Part shown: piece after piece, positions 49,466 to 57,464 of the stretch
Layout: every line of letters begins with the position of its first letter
Position numbering within the stretch: position 1 is the stretch's first letter
Origin: Candidatus Sulfotelmatobacter sp.
GTDB taxonomy: Bacteria; Acidobacteriota; Terriglobia; Terriglobales; Acidobacteriaceae
Direction of reading: 5' to 3'
DNA length: 64,000 bases
Assembly: GCA_030041475.1 (NCBI GenBank)
Contig: JASHNU010000029.1
Span: 1-64,000 of the forward strand
Program-made: the position numbers and the translations under genes
The notes under the pieces: model-generated
Seen by the model: only the letters and a program-made list of their open reading frames with translations
Database searches by the model: none
What the model was told of the DNA's origin: nothing

Positions 49466-51124
49466 TTAGACCCCCACAGGAAATGGTTTGGTGTGCGCAG
49501 TGGCGCTGAGTGCCCGCCTGCTGAACCGCCCCTGCAGCAGCGACATCAATCCCGTGTACCAGTAACCTACGACAAACAGCAGCAGGAACGGAACCGTAAT
49601 ATAGTTCTCGTTCTGCACGGCATAAATCACAGTAAGTGCGAAGTACGCCCCGATGACCAGCTCGACCCAGGGAATCCATCCCAGGCGCTTGCGGTACTTG
49701 GTGGCTCCAATTTTGTCCTGCTTGGAAACCACGTGGTATTTGGGCGTGCGCGCGAAGGCCGACTGTTTGCCGATCAGCGCCTCGATCACGGCTTTCGTAT
49801 TGGTGATAGTCAGCCCGATTCCCAGAGCCATCAGAAAAGGCAGGTAAAGCAGAGCCCGCGGCCAGTTGCGCGGAAACAGCTCGCGCTGCGAAACGAGATA
49901 AAAACTGGAAATAGAGAACGTCGACGCCATGAACAAGGGCAGGTCGATATATAACATCTGAAACCAGCCCTGATAGAAGCGAATAATCATGGCCGGCAAC
50001 AGCAGCACCGACAGCATGATCATCAGCGGATAACTGATGTTGGCTGTCAGGTGGTACCAGGCTTCGACCTTCGTGTGCAGCGGCGCGTTGCTCTGCAGCA
50101 CGCGCGGCAAGATCTTTTTTCCCGTTTGGATCAGTCCCTTCGCCCAGCGCGCCTGTTGCGTCTTGAATGCGGTCATTTCGATGGGAAGTTCCGCGGGACA
50201 CTCCACGTCCTGCAGGTAAATGAACCTCCACCCTTTCAGCTGGGCGCGATAGGAGAGGTCGGTGTCTTCGGTGAGCGTGTCGTGCTGCCAGCCGCCGGCC
50301 TCTTCAATCGCCTTCCGCCGCCACATGCCTGCGGTGCCGTTGAAGTTAAAAAACAGGCCAGTACGCGCCCGGCCGGAATGCTCGAGCACGAAATGGCCGT
50401 CGAGCAGGATAGCTTCGACTTGTGTCAGGAACGAATAACTACGGTTGATGTGCGTCCAGCGCGTCTGCACCATGCCGATCCCGGGATCGGTGAAGTGATG
50501 AATCACACGCAGCAGGAAGTCTTCCGGGGGCGTGAAGTCGGCGTCGAAAATCGCAATGAACTCGCCCTTCGCCGTCTTCATCCCCTCCGCCAGTGCTCCC
50601 GCTTTGTAGCCGGCACGATCCATACGGTGGTGATAGCTGACGGGATGGCCTAACGCTGCATACCGCTCCACCAAATTCCGCGCTACCTCCACGGTTTCGT
50701 CGGTGGAATCGTCGAGCACCTGGATGTCCAGCTTTTCCCGCGGATATTCCAGCTTGCACACTGCCTCCAGCAGCCGCTCGACAACGTACCGTTCGTTAAA
50801 AATGGGCAGCTGCACAGTGACTCGCGGCAGCTCGGCAAAGTGCTTCGCAGGCTCGGTCGTACGGTTCCGGCGGTGCTTGTAATACAGATAGACCAGGATG
50901 TAGCGGTGCACGCCGTATCCGGCCAGCAGAATCAGAACGACAAAATACGGGATCAGCAGGGCCAGGTCAAAACCGTTGACGTGATACAGGCCGCGAAAGG
51001 TGGTGTCAAGAAAATGCTGGCGGATGTAAGGTCCAATGCCCCTGGAGGCGACCCAGGTCGCCAGCGGGCTCGACCAAGCCAACGGCCACAATTCTGAATT
51101 CAACGGGAGCATCGATCGAATCAC
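49466..51124 (-). CDS. Membrane GT2 polysaccharide synthase (cellulose synthase-like)
   Basis: 552 residues. N-terminal spans (about 58-80) precede a GT-A domain with VLDDSTDET, FDADFTP, TEDTDLSYR and QQARW, the D, D, D, Q-x-x-R-W set of processive synthases. Four to five C-terminal spans follow (about 360-530). The pattern resembles CslA-type glucomannan or related beta-glycan synthases. It lacks a PilZ domain, so c-di-GMP control is not shown. It starts at GTG 51124 or ATG 51112. It is divergent from arsR, with the two starts only 86 bases apart, and is followed by the aminopeptidase on the same strand after 29 bases. Confidence 0.88.
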   Translation of the reverse strand: MIRSMLPLNSELWPLAWSSPLATWVASRGIGPYIRQHFLDTTFRGLYHVNGFDLALLIPYFVVLILLAGYGVHRYILVYLYYKHRRNRTTEPAKHFAELPRVTVQLPIFNERYVVERLLEAVCKLEYPREKLDIQVLDDSTDETVEVARNLVERYAALGHPVSYHHRMDRAGYKAGALAEGMKTAKGEFIAIFDADFTPPEDFLLRVIHHFTDPGIGMVQTRWTHINRSYSFLTQVEAILLDGHFVLEHSGRARTGLFFNFNGTAGMWRRKAIEEAGGWQHDTLTEDTDLSYRAQLKGWRFIYLQDVECPAELPIEMTAFKTQQARWAKGLIQTGKKILPRVLQSNAPLHTKVEAWYHLTANISYPLMIMLSVLLLPAMIIRFYQGWFQMLYIDLPLFMASTFSISSFYLVSQRELFPRNWPRALLYLPFLMALGIGLTITNTKAVIEALIGKQSAFARTPKYHVVSKQDKIGATKYRKRLGWIPWVELVIGAYFALTVIYAVQNENYITVPFLLLFVVGYWYTGLMSLLQGRFSRRALSATAHTKPFPVGV

Positions 51125-51174
51125 TCATTTTACCGAATTCGATGGCTCGCCTTTTGTGGTCGAAAATAAAGTTC

Positions 51175-51204
51175 TTGACATATTCCCATATGGGAATATA
51201 TATT
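51175..51204 (+). promoter_or_regulatory. arsR promoter with embedded perfect 20-bp operator
   Basis: TTGACA (51175-51180) and TATATT (51199-51204) are 18 bases apart. The perfect palindrome ATATTCCCATATGGGAATAT (51180-51199) fills the spacer, so a bound dimer would block polymerase. The predicted start point (about 51210-51212) coincides with the ATG at 51211. There is no Shine-Dalgarno, so the transcript should be leaderless. Confidence 0.8.
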
Positions 51205-51210
51205 CTCCCC

Positions 51211-51552
51211 ATGCCGCGCGCTGCCACTACTTCCGACCCTTTCAACGCCGTGGCCGAACCACGGCGACGCCAGATTTTGGACTATCTGGCGCTCCAGGAG
51301 CGGTCAGTGGGCGAAATCGCGTCGAGCCTGAGCTTGGAGCAGCCGTCGATTTCGAAGCATCTCAAGGTACTGCACCACGTGGGGCTGGTCCGGGTGCGAC
51401 GGCACGGGAGACATATGCTGTACCAGACCAATGCCGAGGCCATTCGTCCGCTCCACGAGTGGACTAAAACTTTCGAGCGCCTGTGGGCGCATCAACTGAT
51501 TCGCGTTAAGGAACGGGCCGAGCAGAAGGCGGCGGCGCTAGAAGAATCCTAA
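51211..51552 (+). CDS. ArsR-family transcriptional repressor (no metal-site cysteines)
   Basis: 113 residues from ATG 51211; an earlier in-frame ATG (51142) lies upstream of the promoter and is excluded. The winged helix is seen in RRRQILDYLALQERSVGEIA, SSLSLEQPSISKHLKVLHHV and the wing VRRHGRHMLYQ. There is no cysteine in the protein, so it is not a classical CxC metal sensor. This branch is usually found with SRPBCC (AHSA1) genes, as here. It probably represses its own operon (arsR, SRPBCC, 48-residue protein, DUF899) through the palindrome at 51180. Confidence 0.9.
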   Translation: MPRAATTSDPFNAVAEPRRRQILDYLALQERSVGEIASSLSLEQPSISKHLKVLHHVGLVRVRRHGRHMLYQTNAEAIRPLHEWTKTFERLWAHQLIRVKERAEQKAAALEES

Positions 51553-51583
51553 GGACGACACCGAACCAAATTCAGGAGGACAC

Positions 51584-52045
51584 ATGAGTACCACATCAAT
51601 CGCACCCGGGATTGAAAATTTGACGCTGCTCGTGACTCAGGAAATTCACGTCCAAGCGCCGATCGAGACCACATTCGAAGCACTGCTGGAACAGGTTGGC
51701 CCGGAGAACGACACGCCGGAAGGAAAAGCCATGCCGATGAAAATCGAGCCCTGGCCCGGCGGCCGCTGGTATCGCGACCTGGGCGATAGCAATGGCCATC
51801 TCTGGGGACACGTGCAGGCCATCAAGCGGCCCACGCTGCTGGAAATCACCGGCCCGTTGTTCATGTCATACGCCGTCGTTTCCAACGTGCAGTACCGGCT
51901 CAGCGAGGTCGACGGCGGCACGTTGATCCGGTTTCATCACAAGGCATTCGGCCTCATTCAGGACGACCACCGCAAGGGCGTGGTCGAAGGCTGGAACCAC
52001 ATGCTTGTGAGAGCACAGGCTCGCGCAGAAGGCCGCTCGCGCTGA
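51584..52045 (+). CDS. SRPBCC (AHSA1-type) protein
   Basis: 153 residues with the START-like helix-grip fold of AHSA1 proteins: TQEIHVQAPIETTFEALLEQ at the start, WPGGRWYRDLGDSNGHLWGH, LEITGPLFMSYAVVSNVQYR and the final amphipathic helix KGVVEGWNHMLVRAQ. Such proteins bind hydrophobic ligands or act as small enzymes; the ligand is unknown. AGGAGG precedes the ATG at a standard distance, 31 bases after arsR, so the two are cotranscribed. Confidence 0.85.
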   Translation: MSTTSIAPGIENLTLLVTQEIHVQAPIETTFEALLEQVGPENDTPEGKAMPMKIEPWPGGRWYRDLGDSNGHLWGHVQAIKRPTLLEITGPLFMSYAVVSNVQYRLSEVDGGTLIRFHHKAFGLIQDDHRKGVVEGWNHMLVRAQARAEGRSR

Positions 52046-52069
52046 ACGAACGACTCAAATGGAGGACTT

Positions 52070-52216
52070 ATGTGTCCAGCATGCGTTGAAAGCACAGTAA
52101 TTATGGTCACTGGAGCCGCTTCCACCGGAGGAATTCTGGCGGTGTGCATCAACCGGTGGAGAAACTTTTTCAAAGCGAGCAGTCTTGCACAGCTTCAGAA
52201 AATCAAGGAGAAGTGA
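52070..52216 (+). CDS. 48-residue protein with N-terminal CPAC motif
   Basis: ATG 52070, with GGAGG five bases upstream, encodes MCPACVESTVIMVTGAASTG, then GILAVCINRWRNFFKASSLA and QLQKIKEK. A thioredoxin-like C-P-x-C is at residues 2-5, a glycine-rich hydrophobic span at about 9-26 and a basic amphipathic tail after it. It is a probable single-span membrane protein with a redox or metal-binding cysteine pair. Its stop is one base before the ATG of the DUF899 gene, whose AAGGAG lies inside this gene, so the two are closely coupled. I know of no assigned function. Confidence 0.8.
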   Translation: MCPACVESTVIMVTGAASTGGILAVCINRWRNFFKASSLAQLQKIKEK

Positions 52217-52217
52217 T

Positions 52218-53024
52218 ATGGCAACAAGCAACGAGAGAAACAAGGACGCCCAGACAGGGCCTGTCGCTATGAAAATACCCCCGATCGTATCGCAGGATGA
52301 GTGGGAAGCCGCGCGGCAAAAGCTGCTCGTCAAGGAAAAGGCCTTGACCCGTTCCCGTGATGCGCTCGCCGCCGAGCGCCGGCGGATGCCGTGGATGGCG
52401 GTGGAGAAGAACTATCAATTCGAGGGGCCTGACGGTAAGGTCCGCCTGGTCGATCTCTTTGAGGGACGCAGGCAGCTGATCGTCTATCGTGCCTTCTTTG
52501 AACCCGGAGTATTTGGCTGGCCGGACCATGCCTGCCGCGGTTGCTCCCTGGGCGCCGATCAGGTGTCGCACCTGGCCCATCTGAACGCTCGCGATACCAC
52601 GCTAGCGTGGGCCTCACGCGCGCCGCAGGGCAACATCGTGCGGCTGAAGGCCCGCATGGGCTGGGAGATGCCCTGGTACACCATCACTGACAGCTTCGAC
52701 GTTGATTTCGGTGTGGACCAGTGGCACGGCCACAACGTTTTCTTCCGCGACGGCGAGCAGGTCTTTCGCACATACTTCATCAACAATCGCGGCGATGAGG
52801 CGATGGGATCAACCTGGAGCTATCTCGACATCACGCCGCTCGGTCGGCAGGAGACTTGGGAAGACTCGCCAGAGGGTTACCCCCAGACCCCGCCATACAA
52901 ATGGTGGAACTGGCACGACAACTATGACGCTGAGCCCACGCCTCACCCCAAGTGGGTGGATATCCTAACCGATCCGGCAGGTGCTGCTATCCGAAGGCGC
53001 GACGAAGAAGCGAAAGCGAGCTAA
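52218..53024 (+). CDS. DUF899 thioredoxin-like protein
   Basis: 268 residues from ATG 52218 (AAGGAG upstream). Signature sequences are VSQDEWEAARQKLLVKEKAL, RRRMPWMAVEKNYQFEGPDG, a CxxC in PDHACRGCSLGADQVSHL, and YTITDSFDVDFG with VFFRDGEQVFRTYF. DUF899 proteins have a thioredoxin-like fold with an uncertain substrate. The CRGC pair sits where a resolving/peroxidatic pair would be. It is the last gene of the arsR operon, ended by the hairpin at 53040. Confidence 0.9.
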   Translation: MATSNERNKDAQTGPVAMKIPPIVSQDEWEAARQKLLVKEKALTRSRDALAAERRRMPWMAVEKNYQFEGPDGKVRLVDLFEGRRQLIVYRAFFEPGVFGWPDHACRGCSLGADQVSHLAHLNARDTTLAWASRAPQGNIVRLKARMGWEMPWYTITDSFDVDFGVDQWHGHNVFFRDGEQVFRTYFINNRGDEAMGSTWSYLDITPLGRQETWEDSPEGYPQTPPYKWWNWHDNYDAEPTPHPKWVDILTDPAGAAIRRRDEEAKAS

Positions 53025-53039
53025 TTCCCACCAAGTTCG

Positions 53040-53072
53040 CCCCACCCTTGTCCTGCAAGCGACGGGGTGGGG
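53040..53072. terminator. Hairpin between convergent DUF899 and membrane genes
   Basis: CCCCACCC (53040-53047) pairs with GGGTGGGG (53065-53072) and is followed by TTCTTATT. Placed 15 bases after the DUF899 stop and 34 before the next, convergent stop, it could serve both directions. It belongs to a CCCACCC...GGGTGGG hairpin family seen also at 53608 and 56786. Confidence 0.6.
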
Positions 53073-53106
53073 TTCTTATTCAAGCTGGACCCTAATTTTC
53101 ACAAAC

Positions 53107-53523
53107 TTACGCGGGCGTCCGCAGCAACCCGACGCCCAGCGTCAATACCGAAACCGCCAGCACTACCGCGCCGACGTAGATGAAATTCACGAGGCCATTC
53201 GGTGTGGTCGCCGTGGGCGATGCCATCGACAAGAAAAACCCCAGCGGCAACAAAATCGCCGCTGCAGGCACGCCGATGCGCGCTAGCCACAAAAGTGGCA
53301 TCGGGAGCGTGGCTGCATCCGCCAACAATTGGCAAATGAGCGCCAGAATCACAAATACGCCCGCGTGCGCGTGACCGGCGCGGAAGAAATTCTGCCGCAG
53401 CGGATCGTCCATGTAGTGGCTCGTTCGATTCATCAGCGACGTCACCAGGAAGTAGCCGCCATACTGAATCGAAGGAACGGTGATGAGAATGATCCCTGCC
53501 ATCGTTCGCGCTTCACGCGTCAT
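53107..53523 (-). CDS. Four-span membrane protein with HAHAG motif
   Basis: 138 residues: helix 1 at about 8-30 (GIILITVPSIQYGGYFLVTS), helix 2 at about 50-72 (HAHAGVFVILALICQLLADA), helix 3 at about 78-102 and helix 4 at about 112-135. A histidine cluster (SHYMDDP and GHAHAG) at the start of helix 2 could bind haem or metal, but I recognise no named family. ATG 53523 follows GAAGGAG by seven bases. It is not obviously tied to its neighbours. Confidence 0.7.
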   Translation of the reverse strand: MTREARTMAGIILITVPSIQYGGYFLVTSLMNRTSHYMDDPLRQNFFRAGHAHAGVFVILALICQLLADAATLPMPLLWLARIGVPAAAILLPLGFFLSMASPTATTPNGLVNFIYVGAVVLAVSVLTLGVGLLRTPA

Positions 53524-53607
53524 AGGATTCTCCTTCCCCGTAGGTTGCTAATTCTGTCGTGCCTTCTGTACGAACGTCGATTTTGATTTGTCGGAAGGCC
53601 CGGTTGC

Positions 53608-53641
53608 CCCACCCTTCTCGCGTCTTTTGCAAGAGGGTGGG
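53608..53641. repeat. CCCACCCT...AGGGTGGG hairpin repeat
   Basis: CCCACCCTTCTCGCG, then TTTTGCAAGAGGGTGGG, is the same motif (CTCGCGTCTTTTGC loop) as at 56786. It lies 27 bases downstream of the HlyD-type gene's stop and may end that operon. Confidence 0.6.
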
Positions 53642-53668
53642 ACCATTCGCTTCCTTGGATGGTCCGGC

Positions 53669-54751
53669 TTAGCGATTCTGCGCCACTTCATCGGGCACGA
53701 TGAACGCATCCACCCGCAATCCGTCGGGCAATTGAACGCCCGGATCAAGCTCCACCAGGGTTTCGAGAATCTTGGTGTCAACTTTTTCGGTTGGCTCGTC
53801 GGTACGGACGTTCTTAGGCCCCAGCTGTTGCCCCACACGAACCACGTGGCCCCAAAACTTCTGCGTCCCGAAAGCATCGGCGGTCACATACGCCTTCTGT
53901 CCCATGCGCACCTTGCTCACGTCGGTCTCGTCCACGTCCACCCGCACGCGCAACGTTTTGCGATCGCCGATGGTCAGGACGGGATCAGGTACCGTAGAAG
54001 AATTCGAAACGCTCTCTCCGCTGCGATGATGCTTGCGCAACACCGTGCCATCAATGGGCGAACGAATGAAGGTCTTCTGATACCTCGCCTCGGCTTCGTC
54101 GAGCTGCCCCTGCGCCAGCTTCAGATCGGCTTCGGCGAACGACTGATCCTCTTCGCGCGCGTGGTCGTCGACCAACGCATGCTGCTGCACCGCAGCATCG
54201 TATTTAGCCTTGGCGACGTCGGCTTCGCGCGTGTAGCGTTCAAGCTCCTCCCGCGAAACCACGCCAGCAGAAAATAACTCTTGCCGCCGGTGAAGCTCGG
54301 ACTGCGCATCCTCCATGACCGCCTTCGCCTCGTTCACCGACGACCAAGCCTCGTCACGTTCCTGGTGCCGCGCCCCATTGATGACCTTCCGCAACGTCGC
54401 TTCCTTGGCAATGACGTTGGCTTGCGCGGACTCGACCTGAGCGCGGTAATCGGCGTTCTCGAGTTCGGCCAGCACCTGCCCGCGGCGGGTCGCATCGCCT
54501 TCTTCCACGTACACCGACTTCAGCCGCCCGCTCAGCTCCGACCCGATCTTGATGTCCTCTGAATACGGCTCCACGCGGCCCGGACCGGCGATCAATTCGG
54601 GTTCGCGGTTCACGCGCGCGGCCGCTTGCGCCGCCTCGTGCGAACGTTTGGAAGCGACCATCAGAGACGCCGTCAGCAGAAAAACACCGAGAAAAACGGC
54701 GACTGCCGTGCGGCTCTTTGCGAGATTTGCAATCGAAAATTCCCTGCTCAT
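53669..54751 (-). CDS. HlyD/DevB-type membrane fusion protein
   Basis: 360 residues with one N-terminal span (about 15-32, TAVAVFLGVFLLTASLMVA). A first barrel/lipoyl half (GRVEPYSEDIKIGSELSGRL) is followed by a long helical hairpin (about 95-220, rich in alanine, glutamate and lysine, AKAKYDAAVQQHALVDDHAR). The second lipoyl half (RSPIDGTVLRKHHRSGESVS) and a beta-barrel (LRVRVDVDETDVSKVRMGQK) complete the fold. It links an inner-membrane ABC transporter to an outer-membrane channel. It is the last gene of the tetR-permease-ATPase-fusion protein run. The helical hairpin suggests partnership with a TolC-like protein encoded elsewhere. Confidence 0.9.
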   Translation of the reverse strand: MSREFSIANLAKSRTAVAVFLGVFLLTASLMVASKRSHEAAQAAARVNREPELIAGPGRVEPYSEDIKIGSELSGRLKSVYVEEGDATRRGQVLAELENADYRAQVESAQANVIAKEATLRKVINGARHQERDEAWSSVNEAKAVMEDAQSELHRRQELFSAGVVSREELERYTREADVAKAKYDAAVQQHALVDDHAREEDQSFAEADLKLAQGQLDEAEARYQKTFIRSPIDGTVLRKHHRSGESVSNSSTVPDPVLTIGDRKTLRVRVDVDETDVSKVRMGQKAYVTADAFGTQKFWGHVVRVGQQLGPKNVRTDEPTEKVDTKILETLVELDPGVQLPDGLRVDAFIVPDEVAQNR

Positions 54752-54788
54752 AAAGACTCTCCACTTTTCCCTTTGTCAGGCGTAGTAC

Positions 54789-55532
54789 TTAGATCAAGCT
54801 CAGCGCAGCCTCTGGCATCTGGCACCGATGTGGCCTTGATGAAATTGGTTCTGTTTCCGGTGCGGCAATTGCTCCGTCCTCGATCTTCACAATTCGATCG
54901 GCAAACCCGAGCACGCGCGAATCGTGGGTGACGATCACGACGGCGCGGCCACGCTGGTGGGCCAGTTCCGTCATCATCTCCATCACATTGCGGCCGGTGT
55001 GCGAATCGAGCGCGGCCGTAGGCTCGTCCGCCAGAATGATTCCCGGATCACCCGCCAGTGCCCGCGCAATGGCCACGCGCTGCTTCTGGCCGCCGCTCAG
55101 GTCGGCGGGAAAACTTTCGTACTTTCCCGCCAGCCCCACCTGCTCCAGCAATTCCCGCGAACGTTTTCTGGCTTTCGTCGCCGACGCTCCCTTCAGATCA
55201 AGCATCAACTCGACGTTTTCGCCCGCTGTCAGCGTCGGAAAAAGATTGAATCCCTGGAACACGAAACCGATGTGCTCGAGCCGCAGCGCCGGCAGCTCGT
55301 TCTCGCGCAGACCCACGACTTCCCTTCCTGCTACGCGCACGCTTCCCGATGTTGCTGTCAAAATGCATCCCATGATGGACAGCAGCGTGGTCTTGCCGCT
55401 GCCCGACGGCCCCACCAGCATCAGCAGTTCCCCCGGCACCACGTCGAGATCGACTCCGCGCAACGCGAGCGTTCCCGCCGCACCCTCGTCGTATTGTTTC
55501 TTCAGATCGCGAACCGCAATTGCCGCCTGCAT
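54789..55532 (-). CDS. ABC transporter ATPase (MacB/LolD/DevA type)
   Basis: 247 residues. Walker A LVGPSGSGKTTLLSIMG, Q-loop GFVFQGFNLFPTL, signature DLSGGQKQRVAIARALAGDP, Walker B IILADEPTAALDS and H-loop VVIVTHDSRVLG are all intact. This sub-family works with FtsX-fold permeases such as the one encoded just upstream. GGAGACG precedes the ATG. A 99-base gap with an interspersed repeat (TCATTCCGAGC...) separates it from the permease gene, and 37 bases separate it from the fusion protein gene. Confidence 0.93.
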   Translation of the reverse strand: MQAAIAVRDLKKQYDEGAAGTLALRGVDLDVVPGELLMLVGPSGSGKTTLLSIMGCILTATSGSVRVAGREVVGLRENELPALRLEHIGFVFQGFNLFPTLTAGENVELMLDLKGASATKARKRSRELLEQVGLAGKYESFPADLSGGQKQRVAIARALAGDPGIILADEPTAALDSHTGRNVMEMMTELAHQRGRAVVIVTHDSRVLGFADRIVKIEDGAIAAPETEPISSRPHRCQMPEAALSLI

Positions 55533-55631
55533 TTCTACGTCTCCTTGACTCTTGTCATTCCGAGCCGTTCGCAGCCGCCGAGCGGCGAGAACGTGTCGAG
55601 GAACCTGCTTTTTCCCCCAATTCCCCGCGCC

Positions 55632-56756
55632 TCACCCCTTGAACACCATCGCCGGATCAATCCTCGTGACTTTGTTGATCGAAACCAGCGCCGCGCCCAC
55701 GCACATCGTCAGCGTCAGAAAGAACATCCCGATCGCCATCGGCATGGGCATCAAAATTGCCGCACCGCCTTTTTCGCTGCCATGCACCACAAACACGCTG
55801 ACAATCATCCCCAGCACGTATCCGATGACCGCGCTGATGGCCGCTTGTTTCATGATGACTTTGTAGACGTAGCTGTTGGGAGCGCCCATCGCCTTCAGAG
55901 TGCCGAATTCGCGGATGTGATCCATCGTGGTCGCGTAGATCGTCTGCGCCACTACCACGAATCCCACCACCAGCCCCAGCACGGCCGCGATCAGCACCGC
56001 CACGCCCGCCCCGGTCGTGAACATCCAGTAGAACGTCGTCATGTGGCTGAACTGGGCGTTGGTAAGCACGTCGACGTCTTTCACACGATCGAGCAGCGCG
56101 CGCCGTACCTGCTCTACGCTCACTCCGGGCGCAACCTTCACCAGAATGAACAGCGTCTGATCCTCGCGCATGTTGGTGAAATCCTGCGCGTTCTTGAAGC
56201 TGGTGAACACGTACGGCGACGTGGTGAAGGACCGGATGCCGCGCGTAAACCCGACCACCCGCGCACGGTATCCTCCGATCTCGAACACCTCGCCCACGCG
56301 TGTCACGCCCAGTTTCTGTTTGTAAAGCTCGTCCATGATCACCGCATCCGGTGACTTCAAGTCCTCCACGCGCCCTTCGACCAGATTCCACGGCCGCTCC
56401 AGCGGGTCGTCGACGTTGAAGCCCACGACCTGCACCGACTCCTGCCCGCCGTCGTGCCGCTTCCACTGCGTCCAGTGCGCGATGATCTTCTGCGCATCGG
56501 CCACGCCCGGAACTGCGCGCACCTGGTTCAGCTTGCGCTCGCTGAATGCAACCCCCTGCTCCACGTAGGGCACGTTCTTGGAGGTAATCCAGAGATCCGC
56601 CCCGGAGTGGTCAATCAGGTTCGACGTTGCGGTCGTGAACCCGAGAAACAATCCCAGCTGCACGACGATCAGCACGACCGAAAACACGATTCCGGTCAGT
56701 GTCACCGTCAGCCGCACCTTGTCGTGAAACAGATTCCGTTGTGCGAGAGGAGGCAT
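55632..56756 (-). CDS. FtsX-fold ABC permease (DevC-like)
   Basis: 374 residues from ATG 56756 (CGAGAGGAGG directly upstream). The N-terminus LAQRNLFHDKVRLTVTLTGI leads into span 1. A large external domain follows (about 45-245, with VAGFNVDDP-like VVGFNVDDPLERPWNLVEG), then three C-terminal spans (about 255-285, 305-335, 345-368). KVTRIDPAMVFKG is the typical FtsX/MacB end. DevC proteins export glycolipids in cyanobacterial heterocysts; the cargo here is unknown. The start is two bases from the tetR stop, so regulator and permease are one message. Confidence 0.9.
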   Translation of the reverse strand: MPPLAQRNLFHDKVRLTVTLTGIVFSVVLIVVQLGLFLGFTTATSNLIDHSGADLWITSKNVPYVEQGVAFSERKLNQVRAVPGVADAQKIIAHWTQWKRHDGGQESVQVVGFNVDDPLERPWNLVEGRVEDLKSPDAVIMDELYKQKLGVTRVGEVFEIGGYRARVVGFTRGIRSFTTSPYVFTSFKNAQDFTNMREDQTLFILVKVAPGVSVEQVRRALLDRVKDVDVLTNAQFSHMTTFYWMFTTGAGVAVLIAAVLGLVVGFVVVAQTIYATTMDHIREFGTLKAMGAPNSYVYKVIMKQAAISAVIGYVLGMIVSVFVVHGSEKGGAAILMPMPMAIGMFFLTLTMCVGAALVSINKVTRIDPAMVFKG

Positions 56757-56758
56757 GG

Positions 56759-57448
56759 TTACTGACCGTCCTTGCTCTCGGGTGCCCCATTTCTCGCGTC
56801 TTTTGCGAGAAGTGGGAATTTTTCGCTCACTAATCCGCGCAGCGTCAAATCCAGCATGAATTCGGCGCGATCCTGAATGGGACGCCAGTCCACCCACGCA
56901 TCTTTGCACTTGGCGATGTTCAGCGAGATCACGCCATGCAACGAGGCCCACAAGGTTTGCGAAATCAACTCCGCGTCGCGCAGTTCTGCGCGTAAGCATC
57001 CGGCATCAATCGCCTGCTGCACCGCCCACTTGAGGAACGCGTACGCGTCCTCTTCAGGATTGCCCTTGATCTCCTGGTCCTCTTCGTTCGGCTCGATCTC
57101 CGGGTGCTGCGTCATGAACATGAACTTGTAGTGATTCGGATTGCGCAGTCCAAACTCAACGTAAATCGCGCCGATCTGCCTGAGCCGCTCGACTGGGTCG
57201 GTGGACATCGCCGAACTCTGAAAGACTTCGGCCAGCCGCGCGAAATCCTGGTGGCAGAGCTCGTGGAACAGCTCGTTTTTATCGGCGAAATGAACGTAGA
57301 TCGCAGTTGGCGAATACTCGATCTTTTCGGCCACGCGCCGCATCGAGACGCCTTCGTAGCCCTCGGTTACGAACAGCTCGCGGGCCGCGTCGAGAATCTT
57401 GTCGCGCGTTTCCGACTTTTCCCGTTCCCGTCTTTCTTTGACTCCCAT
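56759..57448 (-). CDS. TetR-family repressor of the export operon
   Basis: 229 residues. The N-terminal helix-turn-helix is TRDKILDAARELFVTEGYEG, then VSMRRVAEKIEYSPTAIYVH and FADKNELF. The ligand-binding domain includes FGLRNPNHYKFMFMTQHPEI and a TetR_C-like LRAELRDAELISQTLWASLH. The last 20 or so residues (LLAKDARNGAPE) are encoded by a CCCATTTCTCGC hairpin repeat (56786-56816) and are probably recent, non-conserved sequence. It is the first gene of the tetR-devC-devA-devB type operon and is likely autoregulated through the palindrome at 57465. Confidence 0.9.
   Translation of the reverse strand: MGVKERREREKSETRDKILDAARELFVTEGYEGVSMRRVAEKIEYSPTAIYVHFADKNELFHELCHQDFARLAEVFQSSAMSTDPVERLRQIGAIYVEFGLRNPNHYKFMFMTQHPEIEPNEEDQEIKGNPEEDAYAFLKWAVQQAIDAGCLRAELRDAELISQTLWASLHGVISLNIAKCKDAWVDWRPIQDRAEFMLDLTLRGLVSEKFPLLAKDARNGAPESKDGQ
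56786..56816. repeat. Hairpin repeat inside the 3' end of the tetR gene
   Basis: CCCATTTCTCGC (56786-56797) and GCGAGAAGTGGG (56805-56816) are inverted with one mismatch around GTCTTTT, the same family as 53608-53641. It supplies part of the coding sequence for the repressor's tail. Confidence 0.7.
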
Positions 57449-57464
57449 AACGGTGGTTCCTTGA

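Noticed and set aside
49437-50231. 265-codon upstream extension of the aminopeptidase frame
   Set aside because: It is an out-of-frame shadow of the GT2 gene, and the signal peptide starts at 49436.
51142-51210. Upstream ATG start for arsR (51142)
   Set aside because: It would lie upstream of the -35 and -10 sequences and the operator, so the message could not include it.
54924-56354. 476-codon plus-strand frame rich in histidine and arginine
   Set aside because: It is antisense to the ATPase and permease genes, whose motifs are intact; the composition is that of a GC-rich shadow.
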